Positions 7,651-16,323 of a DNA stretch of 64,000 nt are shown here, piece after piece; position 1 is the first letter of the stretch; each line of letters starts with the position of its first letter. The DNA is from Bordetella trematum (GTDB lineage Bacteria > Pseudomonadota > Gammaproteobacteria > Burkholderiales > Burkholderiaceae_B), in the NCBI RefSeq assembly GCF_900078335.1, contig NZ_FKBR01000014.1:62272-126271 (forward strand). The letters are read 5' to 3'. Both the position numbers and the translations under genes were made by a program. The notes under the pieces were generated by a model, which did not search any database, was not told where the DNA came from, and saw only the letters and a program-made list of their open reading frames with translations.

Positions 7651-10600
7651 TCACAGGTCGATCCAGGCGCGGGCGCGGGGGAAATACAGTGCCGCTCGCG
7701 CGGCCCGCCCATCCAGCGCGCTGACCTGGGCGCAGTAGCGCTGCAGCTGCTCGCCATGGCGCAGGCGCATGCGTTGCGCGAAGTGGCCGGCCGTCTCGCC
7801 CGGGCCGGGCTGGCCGGTCTTGTAGTCGACGATCAGCCAGCCGTCTTCGGTGCTCAAGGCCAGATCGATGACCGAGACGCGCCCGCTGGCATCGATGAGC
7901 GGCCATTCGCGCCGCGCGCGCGACTGGCTCAGCAGCCAACGCCCGCGCTCATCATCGAGGGTCGCCAGCAAGGTCTGCAGCACGGCGTCGGCGGCGCGGT
8001 CGGCCTGGCTGTCGGGGATGCCGGCGCGCGTGAGCTGCCGCCGCATGGCCGGGCGCGCCGCGCGCAAGCGCTCGCCATCCCAGGCCTGCCGGCCCTGCTC
8101 TCCCATGCGCGCCAGCCAGGCATGCGCCAGCGTGCCGACCGCCGCGTCATAGCCGGCCTCCAGCTGCCAGCCCGGATGCTCGCCCTCGGCGGCCAGGCCG
8201 CCCGGCGCCACGCGCCGCCGCCCCTGCGCCACCCAGCGGGCCACGCAGGCGTCGTCCAGCCGTTTGAGCGGCTCGCCCTGCCAGGCAGGTTGCGCCTCGG
8301 CGACAGGAGCGTCGGGCACCGAACCCGGCGCCACGCCATCCCTGACGTAGGGCCAGAGCCTGCCCAACAGGCTGCTGGGTGGCGGGCTGCGCACTTCCCC
8401 CTTGGCGCGATCCAGGGCCAGGTTGCCCACCAGCCGCAGGCGCTTGCGCGCCCGGGTCGCGGCCACGTACAGCAGACGGTCGGTTTCATAGGCCGCCCGG
8501 CGCGCCTCGCGCGCCCCCAGGTAGCGCGATACCGGGTCGGCATCGGCCTCGGCGCGCGGCTTGACCGGCCCCATGAGCACACGGCCGTCATGGTGCTCGA
8601 AGCGCACCAGAGGCGCCGTATCGGCGCGCGGTGCACGGTGCAGGCCATACAGGATCACCGTGTCGAACTGCAGCCCCTTGGATTTGTGCATGGTCATGAT
8701 TTCGACGGCGGCCTGCCCGCCCTGGACATCGGGCGCGGCAAACAGCCGGGCCACCGCCGCGTCCAGGACGGCCAGATCCAGGCCGCCATGCGGCGCCAAC
8801 CGTTCGATCAGCTGGAACAGGCTCTCGGCATCGGCTGCCGCGCCCACGCCGCTGTACAGGCCCGCTCCGCCCAGCGCCTGCCAGACATGTTGCAGCCAGG
8901 CCGCCAAAGGCCAGGCGCCCGCCTCGTTGCCGCGATCCAGCAGAATGTCGGCCACGCGCCGCAGGCGCAGACATTCTTCGGGGCTGAGCAGACGCTCGGC
9001 CGCGCCGCTCAGGCCATCCGGAACGTCGGGCGCGTCGAACAGGCCCGCCTGGGCCGGCGCTGCCGGCGCGGGCGCCAGGGCGCGGCGCAGCAGTTGCGGC
9101 ACCGGCGTGTCGTGATCTTCGCCGAACAGGCGCTGCAGGCTGGTGAGCGTCAGGCCGCAGCAGGGCGAGCGCAATACCGACAGCCAGGCCATGCGGTCTC
9201 CCGGATGCGACAGCGCGCGCAACAATTGCACCAGGTCGGCCACCACCGGACGCAGGCGCAAGGGCACCAGCTCCACGGCGCGGCAGGGGATGCCCTCTTG
9301 CGCCAGACGGCGCGACAGGCTGCCAAGATGGCTGCGCGCGCGCACCAGGATCGCGACCGGATGAGCGCTGTCGGGATGTTCGGCCAGCGCCTGGCGCACC
9401 AGCGCCAGCGCGATCTCTTCGGCCGCCGCCTCGCCGTCGGCGGCGCTGCCCTCGGCCCAGGCGGGGTGGAAGGTCACGGCCGGCCCTTCCAGCGCCGGGT
9501 GAAAGGCTGCCGACGCGCTGTAGCGGATGGCCCCGGCGGCCGCGTCGTTGGCCGCCGGCAGCAGGCCCGAAAAACAGCGGTTGACCCATTCGACCACGCC
9601 GCCCTGCGAACGGAAATTGTCGGACAATTGCAGGAACTCCAGTTCGACCTCGCCCACCCGGCCGGCCGCGGCACGCAGGAACAACCCGACTTCGGCCTTG
9701 CGGAAGCGGTAGATCGACTGCATCGGGTCGCCCACCAAAAACAGGCTGCGGCCATCGCCGGGCTGCCAGCCGGCGGTCAGGCTTTCCAGCAGGTCGATCT
9801 GCGTCTGGCTGGTGTCCTGGAACTCATCGACCAAGAGATGGCGGATGGAGGCGTCGAGTTTCAACAGCAGCTCGCCCGGGTCGTCGCTGCTGCCCAGCGC
9901 CCGTTGGGCACGCTGATTGATCTCGATGAAATCGACCTCGCCGGCCTGCGCGAACACCTGCTGCAACTGCGCCACGGCCAGCGCCAGCGTCACCAGCTGG
10001 GCGCTCAGCACTTCCCATTGCTCATCGCTGAAGGTGGCCGGCGGCATACTGCGCAGGGCCGCCAGACGGGCGACCCAGGCTTCGTCGCCCGACCAGGCCG
10101 ACAGCCACTGCACGAAAGGCTCTTTGTGCGCGCTTTTGGCCGGAAAGCCCAGGTTCTTGGTAACCCCCTTGGGGCTGCGCAGCCCGCCCGTGCCGGTCAG
10201 CAGCAAATGCGCCAGCGCATGCCAGCGCGGCAGGTCTTCCACTTGCGGCGACAGCGCCCCGGTCCAGTCCAGCAGCGGGCGCAGGCGCGTGTCGCCGCTG
10301 CCCTCGAGCTCGGCGGCGGCGCGCCGCGCCGACTCGCACAACGCCTCGCCGCAACCGACCGGCAAGGCCTGGCGCAAGGCCAGCAGTTCTTCTTCGAGCG
10401 TCTCGGCCATGCCGGCCTCGACCCCCTCGCGGTCCAGGCCGTAGCGCAACAGGGGCAGCCACTGGTCGCGCTGCCCCAGCATGGCGGCGATGGCCTGCTG
10501 AGCCGCGCCGACGTCCACATCCATGTGAGCCAGCAGCGTCACCACGCTGGGATGCTCATCGGCCAGCGCCAGCGTGGCGCTGGCGGCGGCCTCGTAATGC

Positions 10601-11046
10601 ACCATGGCGTCGTCGGCGATCTCGGGCATGCCGCCCAGGCCCGAGAGCCAGGGCATGCCTCGCACCAGCCCGGCGCAGAACGCATCGATGGTGCGGATGG
10701 CCAGCCGCGCCGGGTGCTGCAGCAAGCGCCAGCCGCGCTCCTGATCGCGAGCCAGGGCGCGCCGCGCCAGCAGCCAGCTGCGTTGCTCATGGGCGCTGGC
10801 CGGCTCCGGGCCGCTCGCCAGGGCGAGCTTCTCCAGCACCCGCGCGTGCATTTCCGAGGCGGCTTTGCGCGTGAAGGTGATGGCGACGATTTCTTCAGGC
10901 CGGTTGACCGTGGCCAGCAGGGCCAGGATACGGTCGGTCAAGAGTTCGGTCTTGCCGGAGCCGGCCGGCGCCTGCACCAGAAAGGACTGCTGCGGATCCA
11001 GGGCCCGCAGCCTCTGGGCGTGATCCTGGGGTTGGCGTTCACTCAT
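7651..11046 (-). CDS. addA: AddA-like helicase-nuclease (UvrD/Rep family, PD-(D/E)XK C-terminus)
   Basis: A 1131-residue double-strand-break repair helicase-nuclease. Walker A APAGSGKT at 26-33 and motif II DEFQDT near residue 405 mark the SF1 helicase. Motif VI-like VAATRARKRL is visible later. The nuclease domain near residues 1055-1080 has VIDLAL...LIVDYKTG, the PD-(D/E)XK core. It begins 3 bases after the addB stop, so the two subunits are probably coupled. Together they should unwind and trim broken ends and load RecA, replacing RecBCD. Confidence 0.92.
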   Translation of the reverse strand: MSERQPQDHAQRLRALDPQQSFLVQAPAGSGKTELLTDRILALLATVNRPEEIVAITFTRKAASEMHARVLEKLALASGPEPASAHEQRSWLLARRALARDQERGWRLLQHPARLAIRTIDAFCAGLVRGMPWLSGLGGMPEIADDAMVHYEAAASATLALADEHPSVVTLLAHMDVDVGAAQQAIAAMLGQRDQWLPLLRYGLDREGVEAGMAETLEEELLALRQALPVGCGEALCESARRAAAELEGSGDTRLRPLLDWTGALSPQVEDLPRWHALAHLLLTGTGGLRSPKGVTKNLGFPAKSAHKEPFVQWLSAWSGDEAWVARLAALRSMPPATFSDEQWEVLSAQLVTLALAVAQLQQVFAQAGEVDFIEINQRAQRALGSSDDPGELLLKLDASIRHLLVDEFQDTSQTQIDLLESLTAGWQPGDGRSLFLVGDPMQSIYRFRKAEVGLFLRAAAGRVGEVELEFLQLSDNFRSQGGVVEWVNRCFSGLLPAANDAAAGAIRYSASAAFHPALEGPAVTFHPAWAEGSAADGEAAAEEIALALVRQALAEHPDSAHPVAILVRARSHLGSLSRRLAQEGIPCRAVELVPLRLRPVVADLVQLLRALSHPGDRMAWLSVLRSPCCGLTLTSLQRLFGEDHDTPVPQLLRRALAPAPAAPAQAGLFDAPDVPDGLSGAAERLLSPEECLRLRRVADILLDRGNEAGAWPLAAWLQHVWQALGGAGLYSGVGAAADAESLFQLIERLAPHGGLDLAVLDAAVARLFAAPDVQGGQAAVEIMTMHKSKGLQFDTVILYGLHRAPRADTAPLVRFEHHDGRVLMGPVKPRAEADADPVSRYLGAREARRAAYETDRLLYVAATRARKRLRLVGNLALDRAKGEVRSPPPSSLLGRLWPYVRDGVAPGSVPDAPVAEAQPAWQGEPLKRLDDACVARWVAQGRRRVAPGGLAAEGEHPGWQLEAGYDAAVGTLAHAWLARMGEQGRQAWDGERLRAARPAMRRQLTRAGIPDSQADRAADAVLQTLLATLDDERGRWLLSQSRARREWPLIDASGRVSVIDLALSTEDGWLIVDYKTGQPGPGETAGHFAQRMRLRHGEQLQRYCAQVSALDGRAARAALYFPRARAWIDL

Positions 11047-11049
11047 GAC

Positions 11050-13713
11050 TCAAGCGTCCTCGTCATCCAGATGCAGGCGCAGAAAGGGCAACGCATCGCA
11101 ATACTGCAGATCGTCGCGGCCCCAGGCCCGGTTGGCGGCTTCGCCGCGCGCATATTCATCGGCCAGGTTCTCGATGGCCTGCCGCCAGCCTTGCAGAATC
11201 TCCGGCCAGGAGCGTGCGCCGAAAGTCTCGCTATCGGCGGCCAGCTTGACGCCTTCCAGCCCCAGATCCTCGTCGGCCAGGCCCTGGGCGGCCACATTGC
11301 GCGCATGGATCTGCACCAGCAACAGGCCGGCCACGCCCTCTCCGCCATCCTGCCCGCTCAGCACGGAGGCGTAGAAAGGCAGTTGCAGGTTGATGGGACG
11401 GGGACGCGACCAGTCGGCTTCGGGGCGGGCCTGCGCGGCGCCCGTCTTGTAGTCCAGGATGACCGTGCGCCCATCGCCCAGACGATCGATGCGGTCCAGC
11501 CGGAGTTTGAGCGCCAGCGCACCACGCTGCCAGCGCTGGTCAGCTTCCAGCTGCTCGATGGCGAAGGGGGGGCGCTGCGCCTCCAGTTGCATCCAGCGCG
11601 CCAGGACGGCCTCGGCGCGGGCACACTCCAGCCCGCGCACGGCAGGCGCATAGGCTTTCAATTCTTCGTCGGCCGCCTGCGCGACGGCCTGCCCCAGCAA
11701 CGCCGGCAGGCGTTGCTCCTGCATGGCCAGATGCAGCGCTTCCTGGTCCGGCAGCATACGCCAGGCCAGCTCCAGCGCCCGGTGCAGAAACTGCCCGCGC
11801 ACGTTCTGGCTGGCCGCCACGGCATAGGGCGCCAGCTCGCGCGCGCCCAACCGGTGACGCACGAACGCCCATTGCGGATTGCGGGCCTGGGTGTCGAGCA
11901 CATCCAGCCCGCCGGTGCTGGCGCCTTGGGCCGCCAGGGGTGGGCCCTGCTCGTCCACCAGGCTTTGCAACGGCAAGGGTTCGACCGCCTCATCCTGCGG
12001 CGCGCACGCCTGGCGCAGGGGCGCCGCAGCGATCAACGGCGAGGGCCGCAACTCGCGCTCGCCCTCGTGGGCCGCGCAGCTGACGATCATCTCCGGCGCG
12101 CAAGCGCGCAAGGCCTCGAACATGGTTTCGGCCCACTCGCGCTCGCGCTCGGGCGTGGCGCGCGGGGCCCCCGCCTGGCGCAGCACCGCCAGCGGCAGCA
12201 AGGGGTTGGGGCGCGGCGAGGCCGGCAGGACTTCGTCGGTCAGGCCCAGCATCCAGACACCATCCCAACTGCCGCCTTCGGCTTCCAGCAGGCCCAGCAC
12301 ATCCAGGCGCGCCAACGGATCGCGCTGCGGTTGAAAACTGCCAGCCCGCGCGGCGCTGGTCAGCAGGCGCACCGCGCCATGCCCGTCAAGCGGGCCGGCA
12401 GCCGGCGCCAGCGCGGCAAAATCCCCCAGCAACTCGCCCAGCGCGCCCATGACCTGGTAGCCCACGCTGTCGAGCGCCTGCTCCCCCGGAAAGCCCAGCG
12501 CGATCAGCGCTTCACGCACATGACCGGCCCAGATATCGCAGGGCGCGCGCGACGGCGCAGCCTGCCAGACCGCCAGCGCGGCTTCCCAACCCTGGGCCAG
12601 CCGCGGACAGAACTCCAGGCGTTTTTTCCATTCGGGCTCGCTGATGCGGATCTTTCCCTGACGACGCCAGCGCACATCGATGGCGGCATGGCGCTCGCTG
12701 CGATCGCCCGCGCAATGCCCGGCCAACAATGCCGCGCCGAATGTGGCCGCCGCCACCGAACCGCTGCGCGCCATATCGGCCAGCGCCTGCAGCCAGGCCA
12801 GCGCGGCGCGCAGCGCCGGCCACTCCAGCAGGGGTCGGCCGACCGCCACGTTAAAGGGCAGATCGGCCTGCCCTTGCCCCCCCTGCAGCGCCTGGCTCAG
12901 CACGCGCCGCGCAAACGGCGCCTCGTTTTCCAGTTGCGCCGAGACGATGGCATAGCGGCCGGCCGGATTGGCGCGCAGACGCTGAGCGGCCCAGGCCGCG
13001 GCCGCACGCCATTCCTGCGCATGATCGGCGCTCAGTACGCGAACCGGCTCGGCCGGCTCGGCGCGCGTTTCGCGCCAGACCCGCAATTGCGCCCCGCCAT
13101 CCTCAAAGGCGGCCAGCAGCCGCGCAAAGCGTGGCGAAACCTCGCCGAAGCCGGCCAGCACGATCCGTTCGGGCGCCGCCAGCTCGCCGCCGCGCAAGGC
13201 GCGCAACACGCGCAGATAGCCCTGGTTGGCGTCGTCCGCATCCAGCTTGGCCAGCATGGCGCGATAACGCGCCCGCCAGCGCGCGAAGCCGCGATATTCA
13301 TCGGTCTGCGCCGCCTCGGGAATATCCAGCCGCCATTCGTCGCACAGCATGTCGGCATCCATGGCCAGGCGCGCCGCCTGATCGATGTCCAGCAGCGCGC
13401 GATCAGCCTCTTCATGGGCGATCGCCTCGCGCCAGACGAGCTGGGCGGCAAAGCCGCCCAGGCGGAAGGCGGGCAGATCTGCATCCACCTCGAACGCCAG
13501 CTCGTCGGCGGCGGCGGCCAGCCAGGCCGACAGGGGCACGATGCGAGGCAGTTCGCTGACCTGGCGCTGCGCCCGCAGACGCGCCGCCAGCTCGAGGGTC
13601 AGGCGCCGGGCCAGACGATTGTTCACAGTCAGGATCAGCGTGCCCGCGCAGGGCAGCTCGGCCAGGGCCTGCACATCGCAGGCGGGCAAATCGGAAAGGA
13701 CGGTGTCCGGCAT
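11050..13713 (-). CDS. addB: AddB-like PD-(D/E)XK nuclease / inactivated helicase subunit
   Basis: Partner of AddA, 887 residues from the chosen ATG (MPDTVLSDLP). The N-terminal half resembles UvrD-type helicases but I see no intact Walker A. The C-terminal nuclease core is TVILDYKTG near residue 750. The frame stays open to 13848, but those extra residues are Arg/Pro-rich and atypical, so ATG 13713 is preferred. No strong Shine-Dalgarno is visible. Confidence 0.85.
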   Translation of the reverse strand: MPDTVLSDLPACDVQALAELPCAGTLILTVNNRLARRLTLELAARLRAQRQVSELPRIVPLSAWLAAAADELAFEVDADLPAFRLGGFAAQLVWREAIAHEEADRALLDIDQAARLAMDADMLCDEWRLDIPEAAQTDEYRGFARWRARYRAMLAKLDADDANQGYLRVLRALRGGELAAPERIVLAGFGEVSPRFARLLAAFEDGGAQLRVWRETRAEPAEPVRVLSADHAQEWRAAAAWAAQRLRANPAGRYAIVSAQLENEAPFARRVLSQALQGGQGQADLPFNVAVGRPLLEWPALRAALAWLQALADMARSGSVAAATFGAALLAGHCAGDRSERHAAIDVRWRRQGKIRISEPEWKKRLEFCPRLAQGWEAALAVWQAAPSRAPCDIWAGHVREALIALGFPGEQALDSVGYQVMGALGELLGDFAALAPAAGPLDGHGAVRLLTSAARAGSFQPQRDPLARLDVLGLLEAEGGSWDGVWMLGLTDEVLPASPRPNPLLPLAVLRQAGAPRATPEREREWAETMFEALRACAPEMIVSCAAHEGERELRPSPLIAAAPLRQACAPQDEAVEPLPLQSLVDEQGPPLAAQGASTGGLDVLDTQARNPQWAFVRHRLGARELAPYAVAASQNVRGQFLHRALELAWRMLPDQEALHLAMQEQRLPALLGQAVAQAADEELKAYAPAVRGLECARAEAVLARWMQLEAQRPPFAIEQLEADQRWQRGALALKLRLDRIDRLGDGRTVILDYKTGAAQARPEADWSRPRPINLQLPFYASVLSGQDGGEGVAGLLLVQIHARNVAAQGLADEDLGLEGVKLAADSETFGARSWPEILQGWRQAIENLADEYARGEAANRAWGRDDLQYCDALPFLRLHLDDEDA

Positions 13714-13780
13714 GCAGGCATGGGCCGCCACGCGGCCAGGGGAAAGTCGAACAGCCGCTAGGATACCGTGGCCGAGGCGC

Positions 13781-13915
13781 CTAAAAACCGCACATGGCGG
13801 CCACGTTTTCCCAGTTGATGCGCATCTCGGGCGAGAGATAGCCGACAAAACCGAGCAGCATCACGGCAGCCAGCAGCAATCCGCCCAGCCAGCGCACCCA
13901 GCGACGCGGCCTCAT
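13781..13915 (-). CDS. 44-residue membrane micro-protein coupled to MFS gene
   Basis: ATG at 13915 overlaps the TGA of the MFS gene in the sequence ATGA, typical of translational coupling. The product starts with basic residues (MRPRRWVRWL), has one transmembrane helix (about 11-26) and a short tail ending CGF. It is too short for family assignment. It could be a small regulatory subunit of the transporter. The 4-base overlap and the charged-then-hydrophobic layout argue that it is real. Confidence 0.6.
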   Translation of the reverse strand: MRPRRWVRWLGGLLLAAVMLLGFVGYLSPEMRINWENVAAMCGF

Positions 13916-15108
13916 GCGACCGCCACGCCCGGCGTCAGCGCGCGTTCGCGCACCGGCAGGCAAAGCAGGGCCGCCAATACGGCCAGCCCCAATCCCAGCC
14001 ACCACACCCCGTTGTAGCTGCCGGTAGTGGCATAGACATAGCCGCCCAGCCACACCCCGCTGAAACTGCCTACCTGGTGCCCCAGGAACACGATGCCCGA
14101 CAGGGTGGCCGCATAGCGCAGCCCGTAGATATCTCCGATCAGCCCCTGCGTCAACGGCACGGTGCCCAGCCAGAACAGCCCCATCCAGGCCGCAAAGACG
14201 TACAACACCAGCGGCGTGAGCGGCACGGCCAGCACCAGAATGATGCCGAAGGCCCGCATGGCGTAGGTGCCGGCCAGCAGCCATTTCTTGCTGTAGCGTC
14301 CGCCCAGTTTGCCGGCGTAGAAAGAGCCGATCACGTTGAACAGACCAATCAGCGCCAGCGCCGTGGCGCCGTCGGCTGCGCTCAGGCCCGCATCGGTCAC
14401 GAAGGCCGGCAGGTGCAGCGTGATGAAGGCCGTATGGAAGCCACAGACGAAGTAGCTCCAGAACAGGAAATGGAAAGAGGGATGCAGCACCGCCTGGCGC
14501 ACGGCCTGCCCCAACGACTGGGTCACGCCGTGCGAGGAGGCCTTGCCGCGCAACAGGAACGCCATCGGCAGGGTCGCCGCCATCAGCAGGGAAAGCAGCC
14601 ACAGGGCGCCACTCCAGTCCAGCGCGCCGATGGCGAACTGGCCGGCCGGCACGATCAGGAACTGGCCCATGGAGCCGCCCGCACTGGCCACGCCCATGGC
14701 CGTGCTGCGATAGGCCGGCGGCACCGCGCGCGCGATCACGGGCAGGATAATGGGGAAAGTGGTGCCGGCCTGACCCAATCCCACCAGCACACCGCTGGTC
14801 AGGTAGAGCATGAGCGGGTCGCCGGCGTAACGGGTGCCCACCATCCCGAGCGCATACAACAGCCCGCCCATCGCGATCACCCTGCCGGCGCCATAGCGAT
14901 CGGCCAGGATGCCCATGAAGATGCTGGCCAGCCCCCACACCAGATTCTGCAGCGCAAAGGCGAAGGAAAACACTTCACGGCCCCAGCCCTGGGCCAGTCC
15001 CATGGGTTGCATGAACAGGCCGAAGGTGGCCCGCAAGCCCATGGCCACCATGACCACGGTCGTTGCCGCCACGATGGTGCGCACGGAGATCGTTTCTGAA
15101 TTCGACAT
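13912..15108 (-). CDS. MFS transporter
   Basis: A 398-residue inner-membrane secondary transporter with about twelve hydrophobic segments and the cytoplasmic loop 2-3 signature (GILADRYGAGRVI). ATG at 15108 (MSNSETISVR) is preferred; the frame upstream is Pro/Gly-rich and unlike the family. The fold resembles the oxalate/formate and monocarboxylate group, but the substrate is unknown. A TTGTC-N4-GACAA palindrome lies 150 bases upstream. Confidence 0.88.
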   Translation of the reverse strand: MSNSETISVRTIVAATTVVMVAMGLRATFGLFMQPMGLAQGWGREVFSFAFALQNLVWGLASIFMGILADRYGAGRVIAMGGLLYALGMVGTRYAGDPLMLYLTSGVLVGLGQAGTTFPIILPVIARAVPPAYRSTAMGVASAGGSMGQFLIVPAGQFAIGALDWSGALWLLSLLMAATLPMAFLLRGKASSHGVTQSLGQAVRQAVLHPSFHFLFWSYFVCGFHTAFITLHLPAFVTDAGLSAADGATALALIGLFNVIGSFYAGKLGGRYSKKWLLAGTYAMRAFGIILVLAVPLTPLVLYVFAAWMGLFWLGTVPLTQGLIGDIYGLRYAATLSGIVFLGHQVGSFSGVWLGGYVYATTGSYNGVWWLGLGLAVLAALLCLPVRERALTPGVAVA

Positions 15109-15257
15109 ATTCGATGGAGGCAATGAGGTCCGCAACGGCAGACCACCCGTCACAAGGCCCGCCACCGGGCGGGCCCAACCGGGCAGACTGCCCCGGACCG
15201 GGCCAGCCATGACGGGCCGCGTACTGCGCGGCCGCCGGCTGCCCGAGAATTCAGCAG

Positions 15258-15271
15258 TTGTCCTATGACAA
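15258..15271. promoter_or_regulatory. TTGTC-N4-GACAA palindrome, GntR/FadR-like operator candidate
   Basis: A perfect 5-bp inverted repeat with 4-base spacer lies in the gap between the MFS gene (starts 15108) and the VOC gene (ends 15400). The form resembles operators of GntR/FadR-type repressors; no such regulator is in the window. The rest of 15109-15399 holds nothing else recognisable. Confidence 0.35.
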
Positions 15272-15351
15272 GTTTACCTGCTCCCGCCGCCCACGCCCGC
15301 ACGAGCCCCTGCGAGGCCGGGACCCGGGGCGGGTCCGCAGGCGGCCAAAAC

Positions 15352-15380
15352 GGAAAAGCCAGCGTATCGCTGGCTTTTCC
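15352..15380. terminator. Bidirectional terminator after the VOC gene
   Basis: A perfect 13-bp stem GGAAAAGCCAGCG / CGCTGGCTTTTCC with a TAT loop. The A and T stretches inside the stem allow termination in either direction. It is 19 bases past the VOC stop on the minus strand. Confidence 0.8.
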
Positions 15381-15399
15381 TGCTTGCCCGTCAATGCGC

Positions 15400-15792
15400 T
15401 CAGGCGGGGCGATGGACGGCACAGAGCTTGTGGCCATCGGGATCGCGCACATAGGCGAGATACATGGCGCCCTTGCCGCTGCCGCGCAGCCCCGGAGGAC
15501 TTTCGATCGAGGTCCCGCCGTTGGCGACCGCCACATCATGGAAGGCCTGCACCTGCTCCGGCGAGTTGCACTTGAAACCCAGGGTCGCGCCATTGGCCAC
15601 GGTGGCGGGCTGGCCGTCGATGGGCTCGCTCACGCCGAAGGTGCTGCCGTCGTGGCGATAGAAAAGCCGGCGCTGGCCGGTCGCGGACTGGTTGCTGACG
15701 GCCTCGCCGGCCCCCAGCAACCCCAGCACGGCGTCATAAAAGCGCTTGGAACGTTCGATGTCGTTGCTGCCGATCATCACATGATTGATCAC
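15400..15792 (-). CDS. VOC family (glyoxalase/bleomycin-resistance fold) protein
   Basis: A 130-residue protein with the vicinal-oxygen-chelate start MINHVMIGSNDIERSKRFYD and the terminal strand YLAYVRDPDGHKLCAVHRP, in which a metal-ligand position of the fold lies. Members include glyoxalase I, dioxygenases and resistance proteins. Length and single-domain form suit a homodimer. No neighbour indicates a substrate. Confidence 0.88.
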   Translation of the reverse strand: MINHVMIGSNDIERSKRFYDAVLGLLGAGEAVSNQSATGQRRLFYRHDGSTFGVSEPIDGQPATVANGATLGFKCNSPEQVQAFHDVAVANGGTSIESPPGLRGSGKGAMYLAYVRDPDGHKLCAVHRPA

Positions 15793-15966
15793 GGTGAATT
15801 TCCTCTATCTGCTTGCCTGTGGAGGCGGGAATCGGGCGGCACCGCCGACGGCGGCCGCCCTGCATTGTCTGCCAAGACACGGCCCCCCGCCACTGATGCC
15901 CGGCATTGCTGCAAAGCAGGCCGGAATGCAGCGCCATATGCTAGGATTGCGGGCTGCATACCGGAT

Positions 15967-16042
15967 GCCCCCGTAGCTCAGTGGATAGAGCATCTCCCTC
16001 CTAAGGAGAGGGTCGCACGTTCGATTCGTGCCGGGGGCGCCA
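15967..16042 (+). tRNA. tRNA-Arg (anticodon CCT)
   Basis: A complete 76-base cloverleaf: acceptor GCCCCCG / CGGGGGC, D arm GCTC...GAGC, anticodon stem TCTCC/GGAGA around CTCCTAA with anticodon CCT (reads AGG), T arm CACG-TTCGATT-CGTG, discriminator G and encoded CCA. I found no second copy of the 3' end nearby that would mark an integrated element. Confidence 0.97.
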
Positions 16043-16194
16043 TGCCCGGGCCTGCCCTGGGCCGCCCCGCTGTGATATGCCCCCCCTTTCCGAGCACCAT
16101 GTCGGCCGGCCCGGCCCGGCGCTCGCGTCCTTGGCGACTCTTGCCGTCCTGCGGGTTTGCCCCGCCTCAAATTCAGCCGAAAAAAGCCTGTCCC

Positions 16195-16260
16195 CTCTTG
16201 CGCAAGAGTTTAAAATACTGTTTAAATTTGCGCCGTAAACGTTTAATTCGTTTAGGGTTT
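16195..16260 (+). promoter_or_regulatory. AT-rich promoter region of the D,D-peptidase gene
   Basis: An AT-rich island in the 280-base gap after the tRNA. It holds TAAAAT (16211), GTTTAAAT and an AAACG-N7-CGTTT inverted repeat (16237-16253). No single convincing -35/-10 pair can be chosen. Confidence 0.35.
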
Positions 16261-16323
16261 TCCTTCTTCCGGACAGGACGGCCCTCGGCGATATCCCCTT
16301 ACAGTCAGACAAGGCCTGTAAAC

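Noticed and set aside
7756-13761. A 2001-codon open frame on the plus strand across addA and addB
   Set aside because: It is antisense to two strongly supported genes. Long antisense frames are expected in GC-rich DNA with GC-biased third positions, and its translation is Gln/Arg/His/Gly-rich with no domain.
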